64,000 nt of DNA from NCBI GenBank assembly GCA_942159475.1, contig OW804094.1, forward strand, positions 129,814,755 through 129,878,754, read 5' to 3'. The stretch comes from Sthenelais limicola. Taxonomy: Eukaryota > Annelida > Polychaeta > Phyllodocida > Sigalionidae. Both the position numbers and the translations under genes were made by a program. The notes below the pieces were generated by a model that saw only the letters and a program-made list of their open reading frames with translations, was not told the DNA's origin and ran no database searches. The number at the start of each line of letters is the position of its first letter. Positions within the stretch are counted from its first letter, which is position 1. This document shows positions 1-9,106 of the stretch, piece by piece.

Positions 1-3000
1 GATAAAAATATTTCTGTAGCTTCCATCCCTCCAACCAGAAGTCGTCTTGTTTCAGGTTGTTGGTTTGAAATGTTAGATGAAAAAACATAGCGCTGCATGT
101 GTTTTCCTATACAAGAAAACGGTACATCTGTTGTGCAGAAAATTGGTGAAAATTCGGAGAAGTATTCGTATGGACTTGAGTTTTTATGATGGTCCTTAGA
201 CCATGTTGTTGGTACTTTAATGTCCACCTCTAAAATTCCATATAGATTTCCTGCAGATACTGCAGATAATATTTGTTCTTGAGTCACACTGCTTTTGTTC
301 TCTCGGTAGAATTTGGGTTGTGACTTATCAATAAACGACATAAGCTCGTCGTTTGTTTTGCAAAGCAAGTTAAACTCACACTCGTATATGCATTCATAAT
401 TCAATCCAAGAGAGCGAATAAATTGTTCTTTCTCCTTAGTGTCTTTTTGCCGCTTTAGTAGAGCAGGGTCAGATGTTGGAGGCATGCAAGTGGAGTGGTA
501 ATGCCACCAGCAACCATGAAACTGCAAAAGAACAATGGGTAGAATATGTCAAAATGAGATAGTGTGAGTGGGTGTGTGCAGTAACATAATTTGATAAGAG
601 TAGTAGTATATTTACGCTAATATATATTTTGTCGACTAAAGTGAAATAAATTCCTTACTTCGAATGCAGTTCTTGATTTTGGATCGAAACCGTCCAATTT
701 GTATGGCCCTACAAAAACCTCTCGTCCTCTGTTCAACTTGTGCAGGATGTCGCATTTTGAAGTAAAAGCTGTCCACTCCAACCAGTAATACATGCTCAAG
801 TTTTTCCAGTTTGGGGATGGGTAAAAATTGTTTGTTTTTTCTCGTCTAATGTAGTTAAAACAGGGCAAGTCTTCTGCAAGAGCGTATAAGTATAATGAAT
901 TTGCATCAACCCCCTCTATCGATTTACACACTTTCTCTTTATTTCCTCTGATGAAAGTGTGATCTTTTTTGTGGTGACGGCAAAATACTATCGAGGGGCC
1001 TCCAACAATGTTTTTGCTGATGGAGTGGTATAAATCAGCATCTTTATAAGGAAAGTTTGCAAAGAAAATATTCTCTTTTGTAGACGCTGAAAACATAAGC
1101 TGTCTAGCTATTCCGGGTACGCTAATAGCAGTTTTAAATACGTCAATATCCTTTTCAAAATAGAAAGATTGAAGTTTTTTCACCCCCTGAACAAAAGGTC
1201 CCACATCCAAATTATTATAATGAGCTAAGTAGTCGCGAAGGGATTTCATTCCTTTTTCCTCCCACAAATTTATCAAACCAAAATATTTTTGTTCACCTGT
1301 TTGGGGTTTTTGTGACTTTTTCCCTGTCTTCTCCCACTGTTCATACTCTTCATTTAACACATTTACTTTCTTTAAGGAGGAATAGAAAGAATTGTATGAA
1401 GGAAGTTGTTCATCATTTAGTTTATGCGCTGAGTCTAAATACTCGTACGGAAAGTAACCTTTTTCCTCCTGTATCCCATACCCTTTTAGAAAGTTAGAGT
1501 AGGACGTGCATGGAGCAAGGAAATTCATAAGATCCAAAAATCTAAACTGTTTTGTACAAATGCTAGTGTATGAATTTCCTTTTTTAATAACATATGAAGA
1601 GTGAGACGTGTGTTCCTTGTTCGATGAATCAAAAGGGTCGTCATGTCCCCCTCCTATAACATTGTTTACTTCATCTTCTTCACAAAACTCTTCATTTTCG
1701 CTGTGGTCTAATTCGTCTTCACTCAAACAATCTTTATCTTCTGAAACTTCATATAAAAATTCGCATTGTTCATCGTTTCGTTTCAAACGTTTTCTCGTCT
1801 GCACTGTTCTAGAATCGTTCTTTCTTTTTTTCCGAGAATTTTGGCATAAGCCAAGCTTAGTAAGCAAGTGTTTCTTCACCAAATTTAGATCGTATCTTGA
1901 AGAGTTAAACCCCAATACGGGTAGACGCGAACAGTACATATCAAATTTTGAGTTGAGGGTTGATAAGTACTTAAGCATTTTTTCTTCGTGAGTTTTTCTA
2001 TTTTTATCAACTTGCTCATTCGCAATGTCAGCGTCGTGAGCAATAATCTCATTAATAGCGTGTATTTTCGTCTCAAGTAATGCAAAAGAATCCTTCCACT
2101 TCTCTCGAGCTATGTCATATGATCTACTGGAAAGTTCTGAAAGGTATGAGACCATACCAGCCAAAAGTTGATCTCCATTTTCATTAACAAAACATTTAGG
2201 TTCTTCATACCCATCCACATTAGAACAAATGCTGACAGAAATAGGCATATGTTCGCTTTTCCAATTAAGGTTTGCAGTGTCTGCATTGGAGTTTTCAATA
2301 TTTTGCAAAATTGCTTCAAAATCATAAACTGCAAATGATTCGAATGTGCGCAATCTTTCTGGAACATGCACTCCAGCATCTTCCAACTCCTGAAATATGT
2401 TTAATGGTGGTGAATATACATCACCTGGAAAAACGAGTTTTGTTTTATTATAACATTTAGCGGTGTGTACATTCATTTTATCCCTTCGCGTAAACGTTTT
2501 TTGGCACAAAAAGCATGAAAATTTGCTTGCAAACGCCTCAATATTTGTAATAATACTAAAATGGGTTTTATACAGGTTAACATGCATATAGGATTCGTGT
2601 TCTTCAATGGGTTTGTGTAATGTAAAACAGGAATCATCCTCCTGTAGGGAAAGTACATAAACACCTATGTCAAAACACTCCTGAAACATCGGAATTTGAT
2701 CTAGCGTCACACCTTCAAATTCATAAGGGTTTTCTGGAAGTGTGTTGTTGTTAAATTCATTAAACGTGTTATATAAATTATGTACTGTCCGTTTGCTTAT
2801 ATTGTCACTGTGATTTGACTTATGTGAAGCCAAACAGCGAAATATGCACAAATTATCTGCATATAACTTATGGTTGGAGTTTTTGTGCAGCAAACGCAAT
2901 GAAGATTTGTTGTAAAGGTGTGCAGGAAACACAATTTCTCTTGGTGATCCTATCAAAAAGTTAGATCTGTACACAAAAAAGCTGATATTTGAAATATATA

Positions 3001-3943
3001 CAACTTCCCACTTTGTGTTCGGCCTTTGCATTTTAGCTTGCGTATAGTAGTCCTTTGAATTAAGGTCGGCGACTATTTTCATAAGATTGTTTGAGTTTGA
3101 CAGAGTTTGTGGAAAATCATACACTGTGTTGTTCAAAAATGGGGTAAAGTAGCGCAACTCCTGTGTTTCTCTATGTCTGAGTATAAACCCCAGGGATGCA
3201 TTAAATCGAAACATGTTGTTTTCCTGCTCATAAACTTCTGTTAAAAACGAGCCTATTTGATTTGAGTCGTTGATATCATTTAAAGGAAAGTTATATACAC
3301 CTCTAACCCTCCCTGGAATATGACCCCCAAGAATAAGACGTATATTTTCTTCATAAACTCGCATTAGCTCAGGGTGAGCAATATTGCCATCCTCACCCAT
3401 CCAAGGAGCCGATTCAGGGGGAAATGGTCTCTGGTGGAGTGTTTCATTATTCCCTCCAACACCTAAGGTCGAGTGGTTTTCTCGCCTGTGAAAATATAAC
3501 GCATTCCAGCTATAGAATTGTTGATCACAATCGTGACAACTGAGTGGATTAGGGGATTGTGTGCGCTTTTTAGTATTTTCAGATAAGTTGGAGGCAGCCT
3601 GTGCGCCAGCAGATGATTCATTTACTAGCGGCAAATCAGACCGATTATGATCTTGTTTGTGTCCGGTGTTCTTTTTGTTAAGTAAACATGATTGGATATG
3701 GTTGTCGCGCATATCTTTTGTATCAAATTTTTCTTTACAGTGGGGGCAAATTAAATTTGTGCACTTGCTCTCATGATTTCGCAAATTATTAGGTCTTGTA
3801 TAGACAGCTTTACAGTATTTGCAGGTTTTATTAGCTAAGTACTTTTCACATGATTTCTGGTTGGTTTGAACAGCTTCCCTCGAATCAAAATATTGCGCAC
3901 AACTCCGGCAGATGCTTTTCTTCTTTTCTTCATTCGTATTCAT
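1..3943 (-). CDS. Polinton/Maverick-type protein-primed DNA polymerase B, partial at left edge
   Basis: Replicative family-B DNA polymerase of a self-synthesising (virus-like) transposon, read leftwards from ATG 3943 and running off the window. Seen in the first exon (3943-659): C2H2/CCHC-like fingers at residues about 12-32, 41-61, 66-86 and 136-157; an OTU-like Asp-Asn-x-Cys motif at 363-366 with a matching His near 461; another C2H2 finger about 477-497; ExoI DFEA (D541, E543); ExoII with N680 and Y684-D685; ExoIII Y909-x3-D913; and polymerase motif A (D1013-A-N-S-L-Y). A lysine- and acid-rich insert separates ExoII from ExoIII (about 700-780). The frame then meets a stop, but a clean 137-bp intron (658-522) joins it in phase to 521-1, which continues with the FHGCWWH motif usual after motif A in this family. 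Motifs B and C would lie outside the window, so activity cannot be judged. The family call is firm; the OTU label is inference from motif spacing. Confidence 0.82.
522..658 (-). other. Predicted intron in the DNA polymerase B gene
   Basis: On the minus strand the coding frame reaches GCA TTC GAA followed by GTAAGG (donor at 658). A pyrimidine-rich tract ending TTTTGCAG (acceptor, last base 522) leads straight back into polymerase sequence, phase 0 on both sides. Reading through instead gives 14 unrelated residues and a stop at 617. A 137-bp intron explains the frame better than a nonsense mutation. Confidence 0.75.
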
Positions 3944-4032
3944 AACCTAAAATATAAATAAATAAATAGATTGACTTGTTTATATTTTTCAGATTTCGCC
4001 GTCATATCCACATTACACCACATTTCACCATC

Positions 4033-4754
4033 GCTACAATAGATTCAGCAGGATTACATATTCGATTCCAAATTATAAAAGTCTAAATTTTGGGTTGTTG
4101 GGGGCATGTTTTGGTTGTTAAAGGTGTATCGTTTTGGTTTGTATTTTACACATTTTGGTGCTACAATAGATTCAGCAGGATTACATATTCAATTCCAAAT
4201 TATAAAAGTCTAAATTTTGGGTTGTTGGGTGCATGTTTTGGTTGTTAAAGGTGTACCGTTTTGGTTTGTATTTTACACATTTTGGTGATTCGCACAAAAT
4301 GTGTGATTTTTTATAATGGGTTTTTAATGGGTGGCATAGATTTGCATAACGTAACTTTAATCTGTTTTTTGTGATTAAAGGTGTGTGTTTTTGTGTTAAA
4401 ATATAAACATATTGGATGCGTATTATGAACGTTTTGGTGCTTGCTATTACGATAATGTTTTTTCAGCAGGATTACATATTCAATTCCAAATTATAAAAGT
4501 CTAAATTTTGGGTTGTTGGGTGCATGTTTTGGTTGTTAAAGGTGTACCGTTTTGGTTTGTATTTTACACATTTTGGTGATTCGCACAAAATGTGTGATTT
4601 TTTATAATGGGTTTTTAATGGGTGGCATAGATTTGCATAACGTAACTTTAATCTGTTTTTTTTGTGATTAAAGGTGTGTGTTTTTGTGTTAAAATATAAA
4701 CATATTGGATGCGTATTATGAACGTTTTGGTGCTTGTTATTACGATAATGTTTT
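4033..4754. repeat. Nested tandem repeat (127-bp and 291-bp periods) upstream of the polymerase gene
   Basis: A block starting GCTACAATAGATTCAGCAGG begins at 4033 and again at 4160 (period 127). The second copy, with about 175 bp of extra sequence containing TTCGCACAAAATGTG, is repeated nearly exactly from 4462 (period 291). Each unit holds ATTATAAAAGTC, a TATA-like string. It lies directly 5' of the polymerase gene, so it could be subterminal repeat DNA of that element. The ORF at 4472-4801 is low-complexity and not credible. Confidence 0.85.
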
Positions 4755-4838
4755 AACGGGTAAAAGTTTGTTGGTTGTGTTTTGGTGCTTAAATGCAGCA
4801 TTTTGTACTTTTATTATAACCAAACGTGATATGGACTG

Positions 4839-5190
4839 TGTCATGTAAACCAGTGTTCCATGCAGCATTTTATTATAACTCAGGTGGATATGTGTGATGT
4901 AATTTTGTATTTAATTTTGGAGGAAGTTTAAACCCCAAAATTTAACATTATAAAAAATTTAAAGTATTCCAAAGCATGTGTTCAACATCTTCTTTTAGTT
5001 AAAGGGGTGTTAATTATTTTTATAATAATAAACCCAATTCTACTCCAAATTGTATTGTGCCATGTAAACCAGTGTTCGATGCAACATTTTATTATAACTC
5101 ATCAATTCTACTCCAAATTTTATTGTGTCATGTAAACCAGTGTTCGATGCAGCATTTTATTATAACTCAGGTGGATATATGTGATGTACA
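4839..5190. repeat. Dispersed short direct repeats
   Basis: The string CATGTAAACCAGTGTTC followed by GATGCARCATTTTATTATAA occurs near 4842, 5061 and 5130. Two of the three copies continue into CAGGTGGATAT and the sequence TGTGATGTA. AATTCTACTCCAAATT also recurs (about 5036 and 5104). No gene is seen. Probably decayed terminal sequence of the neighbouring element. Confidence 0.7.
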
Positions 5191-5689
5191 TGTTTTAATT
5201 TTGCAATTTTACATCTATAGCTTGTGTACGTGATTGTATTACACTAATATGATAAATGGTGTAAGGTATGTGTACTACATCAGTAGATACCAGTATTAAA
5301 CTAATTTCACCTATAGGCGGCATTAATTACCACTTGTGATAAATACAGTTTGTGAATAAGTTACTGTGATTGGTAAACTTACTGTTATAATGCCGCACAG
5401 CGATTCCAAATATATATTTTCAACTTCGTAAATCCATGCGTTGTTTGTTTCTTTGTGGTTGGTGGGGTTTCCTTATTAGGTTCAGACGCACGTGTTTTCC
5501 TTTGTGACATATCAAACGTCGAAGTGAACAGCATTATATACTATGTGTTAAGGGGTGGGAGTATAAAGGGAGGGTGTATGTTTATCCTTAGCGCGCGCGG
5601 TCATAAGCAGTATACCAATGTGACCTATAAGCCAGGGTTCCCATACACTCAAAGTGTAGTATACAAATGTGGTGTTGTGTTCAGGATAA
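5191..5689. other. Intergenic, no supported gene
   Basis: AT-rich DNA. An open frame of 121 codons (5455-5820, plus) lacks recognisable domains, and its 3' part lies in a tandem repeat, so I do not call it a gene. Confidence 0.5.
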
Positions 5690-6180
5690 CAAGTCTGAAC
5701 TTGTCTTCTAAGATAAAGGGTTTTACATACATAACCTCGGGTCTATACCCTCACTATGGTGACCCATATCTCACCCCTAGGGTTACAGTGTCTATACCAA
5801 TAATTATCTCAGGGGTATGACAAGTCTGAACTTGTCTTCTAAGATAAAGGGTTTTACATACATAACCTTGGGTCTATACCCTCACTACGGTAACCCATAT
5901 CCTAGGGTTAATAATATGCACTAAGCTACCTGTCTATCAATATAAACAACCCTGGGCTATATATATATATATATATATATATAAACAAGGTTGTCCTATA
6001 TAATACTATAAACAAGGGTCTATACCCTCACTATGGTGACCCATATCCTAGGGTTAATAATATGCACTAAGCCACCTGTCTTTCAATATAAACAACCCTG
6101 GGCTATATATATATATATATATATATATAACAATATAAACAAGGTTGACCTATATAATACTATAAACAAGGTTGACCTTA
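5690..6180. repeat. 131-bp tandem repeat with (TA)n tracts
   Basis: CAAGTCTGAACTTGTCTTC begins at 5690 and 5821 (period 131). The phrase GGGTCTATACCCTCACTA occurs three times (about 5740, 5870, 6015). The segment CCTAGGGTTAATAATATGCA through a (TA)n run is itself duplicated, with TA runs near 5959-5982 and 6105-6128. No coding potential. Confidence 0.85.
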
Positions 6181-6193
6181 TAAGGGGGTGTCC

Positions 6194-6261
6194 TGACCTC
6201 ATAAGGGTAAGGTTAAGGTCACCAATTAGTGACGTCAGTGACCTCATCAGGTCACTGACCT
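6194..6261. promoter_or_regulatory. Cluster of nuclear-receptor-type half-sites and a CRE
   Basis: Within 68 bp there are TGACCT (6194), AGGTCA (6216), a full CRE TGACGTCA (6230-6237), TGACCT (6239) and a perfect inverted repeat with one-base spacing, AGGTCACTGACCT (6249-6261). TATTTAA follows immediately, then a GC-richer stretch, as in a small TATA-type promoter. What it would drive is not visible; function is inference. Confidence 0.4.
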
Positions 6262-6317
6262 ATTTAACAACACCTACATCGCAGGTACCCAGACGTTCGC
6301 CCCTTCCTTAACTACTC

Positions 6318-6694
6318 GTATACGGTACTCATCTTTATTGCAAGGGAAATTTTCATATCAGCCAGCAGCCTAACAGCGATTTGGCTGGGATGAGATCAAA
6401 CGGGCAGGGCAGATTTTACCAACGAGATTATACTCAGTTTAATCTTGTTGATTCTACTAATCTCGTATGACTGAGAAAACGCAAAGAATAAAGCTCTGCT
6501 GTGAAGGATGATCAGCCAGCAAATTTGATCCTTCTTACCCCCGTTGAAACTTGTAAATAGTATATTTATAATCTCTATACCCAGATTACTAGGATCTACG
6601 TCTATGATAAGGATCGTATACGGTACGCATCTTTATTGCAAGGGTAATTTTCATATCAACCAGCAAATGTGATCCTTCTTACTCCCGTTTCAAC
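6318..6694. repeat. Imperfect direct repeats
   Basis: CGTATACGGTACTCATCTTT (about 6317) returns as CGTATACGGTACGCATCTTT (about 6610), each followed by TTGCAAGGG and ATTTTCATATCA. CCAGCAAATTTGATCCTTCT (about 6516) returns near 6660. Likely remnants of one mobile element; no coding frame. Confidence 0.6.
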
Positions 6695-7521
6695 GAGTAT
6701 TAGTCGTTCCTTGGTGTAAATCTGCTCTGAGGTCGTTCTAAACAATGACTCTAAACTATTTGACACTCGTTATTCTGAACAAAAGAACCCTAATTGGAAT
6801 TGATGAGAGTACTTTCTGAAAACATGTAGTACAGACGAATAGGAAACCTGCATGCCTAATTGAGTCTACACATGTTAATTTATATGTGAGAGAAAAGTCA
6901 CAGGGGAAGTCATAAAAAAGGCAATCCAACCTAGGATACATTGGCAGCGGGAGAAACTGTTGCACTGTCGGAATGTCTCTTGACAGAAAAGAAACACTGG
7001 GAATCCCTGCGAATGTTCTTCGTCAGGTGAATTGGAGGCAAGCTGGTATTGAACGCATCAACGGCCATGGAATTCTCCCTCAGCTCGTCCCAGACACAGA
7101 TCTACAGCAGAGCGTGTGTCCTGTGTCAGTCTCGCCCAATCTGCTCTCCAGCCTGCTTCCGATGGGGCAATCATTACCTCCGCCCACCCACCCTTGCCCC
7201 CATCTAACTCAATCTGATCCAGACAGAATCGTATCAAAATAAAAGGACACTGTTTGTATACTGCCTTGAGAAAGCCAGCCGCTGTTGTTGAGTGTAAATA
7301 CCAAGGCAGTGTGTCTGGGGAACAAGTGCCGATACTTTCAATACTTCAGTGTAGTAAGTGTTGGTTGTCCTGAGATAGGACACATTGATCTGGATTTGGG
7401 TCTTACTTACTACACATATAGTCTGTCCGAAAACGTATACTATATTGTGCAAGGACAGATAAATAATAGGTAAATAGCAAAAGTTCAATTCGATGTCTAT
7501 AGGTCTACAGCCCAGTGCCCA
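6695..7521. other. Intergenic; two small inverted repeats, no gene
   Basis: GTGTAGTAAGT (7349-7359) pairs with ACTTACTACAC (7405-7415), and TGTCCT pairs with AGGACA between them, so the region could fold into a nested hairpin. Short open frames here have no recognisable protein. Confidence 0.45.
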
Positions 7522-7746
7522 GCTCAAAGTTGAGGGAGTCCCTCCAATGCTAGCCTATACCGGTATTCTTTGAAGTCTAGGTTCTACGGAGGCTGGACAG
7601 AGTGTAGAATCACATTAGGACGTGTACTCCAGAGCCAGGAAAGCCATTAGCTCATTATTATAGACATTTAAAGAAATTTCTTTTTATTGGCCACATCATT
7701 TAATACTGACACTGATATACCATTCTTATATCTGCTCTGAGAGGCT
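7522..7746 (-). mobile_element. Degenerate copy of the CAGTCTAGGC MITE family
   Basis: Keeps the diagnostic blocks GTTGAGGGAGTCCCTCCA, AGCCAGGAAAGCCATTAGC and ATACCATTCTTAT...CTGAGAGGC in the order seen in better copies, but has lost clear terminal repeats and carries an insertion of about 50 bp. Confidence 0.5.
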
Positions 7747-8100
7747 CTCAGATCGGTCCTTGCTCACTGTAGTTTGTTTCCTCCTACCATTTACACCCCC
7801 TCCCTCTCCCTCACCCCCCCCCCCCCCCGCCCCCCCCTCCAACAATTCCTTCATCCCTGAATGTATACTTCTCTTTTCCTAATCCTAGCTTTCCAACTTT
7901 CTTTGAGGAGTCTCATTGCGATTTCCCCATGCGTACAGAAAGTAATTAAACTTCAGATCATGTAGCATAATCGATTATATGAACCTGGCCCCTAATGCAC
8001 ACATTGCATTGAACTTTTTTACTGGAACCTTAGAGTAATTCCATGTTACTTTAAGCTGGAACGGATGCAGCCCATACAGGTGGTCTAAAATTGTAAGTAC
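7747..8100. other. Intergenic with a C-rich tract
   Basis: A C-rich homopolymer tract lies at about 7808-7840. Nothing else recognised. Confidence 0.5.
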
Positions 8101-8184
8101 ACCCAGGATTCGAACCCCCAAGATCCTCAATGCTCATGCCTCTGGGTCCAAAGCCTGTGGTTTAATTAGAGCTCTCAGCCACCC
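8101..8184 (-). repeat. tRNA-derived SINE piece (Leu/Ser-like)
   Basis: On the minus strand a GGGGTGGCTGAG head resembles a tRNA A box and GGGTTCGAATCC is an intact B box, about 55-60 bp apart as in tRNAs with a long variable arm. Stems do not fold as a working tRNA. The same unit recurs at 39.2 kb, so it is a SINE head rather than a gene. Confidence 0.55.
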
Positions 8185-9026
8185 CAAATTCTTACTCTGT
8201 AATCAATCACGAGAACTTAATCCATCTACTGAGAAAAAAATCGCGAAAAAAATGCTTTAGATTTCAATATTTAATTAAGTGTGCAGCAAGAAACGTGGGG
8301 ATAGTATAGCCCCTGAAATTACTTTCTCAGACGCTATTTTTACCAGCAGCTTATAATTAGAAAAACGCCCCAAGACATAACTGTCACGATTAACCGAAAG
8401 AAACATAGGAATTGTGGATTCGTAAACGAAGGTTTAAAAAATAATTGCCCCATAACGAAAATATTAAACGTAATTACACCACACCTCGAAAAGTTACGCC
8501 AGGTCATATGCCATTGCTCTTTTACGAGGTAAGTTTTTCAGGGCCTGAACTTTACTATCACCGAAACTGACTTGAAGCTTATTGTATGTGCAGTCGAGAC
8601 TAAAGTGTGGGAAACCAATTATCTCTAAACATGGTTGTGTTAAGTTGGGAGAAATGAACCTAGATAAATACAGCCAGACGTGCGTTTATCATCTTATCGT
8701 TGACGCGCTAAAATCTTAACTTGTTTGTTTATACGTCACCCTCAGGGCCAAGGTCATAGGATCAACGATTGTGAGAGCAAAGATGGGATAGAAATGACAG
8801 TCACAAGTATGATTCCCATATTATCTCAAACCCTTTAGCTCTGTTTGATATCGTCTGAGAGAGCGAAGCCTCCAACCCCCTAACCCCCCATCCCTTTCAC
8901 CCCCGCCGCGCGTGAAAATAGTCAATGAGAATTGATACGGAGATTGGGAGAGATATATTATCTTTAGTTATTTACTCTTCTGAATGTATTTTTTTCATTC
9001 AATTCAGATCTGCATATCGACGTGCC
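8185..9026. other. Upstream flank of MSH5, no gene seen
   Basis: No open frame of interest. It would contain the MSH5 promoter if transcription starts before 9027; I see no TATA box close to that position. Confidence 0.5.
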
Positions 9027-9106
9027 ATGGCGTCCTCGAGAAGTCAAGGTTCGCTGTGTGGGTCGGGTTGGGATTCATCGAGCGAGGGGCCAGGGCCTGC
9101 AAAAAG
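9027..9106 (+). CDS. MSH5: Candidate upstream first exon of MSH5
   Basis: ATG in GTGCCATGG context opens 26 codons plus 2 bases (starting MASSRSQG, Ser/Gly-rich) and ends at AAAAAG before GTGAGA. The phase fits exactly with an acceptor ...GACCAG at 9630, whose exon stays open through a Gly/Pro-rich stretch into the ATG at 9803. The join would add about 84 residues. The match is in phase and the donor strong, but this N-terminus is unconserved, so it stays an alternative. Confidence 0.5.

Noticed and set aside
5455..5820. 121-codon open frame
   Set aside because: No recognisable domain and its 3' third is part of a tandem repeat.
8101..8184. Functional tRNA gene
   Set aside because: A and B boxes are recognisable but acceptor and anticodon stems do not pair.
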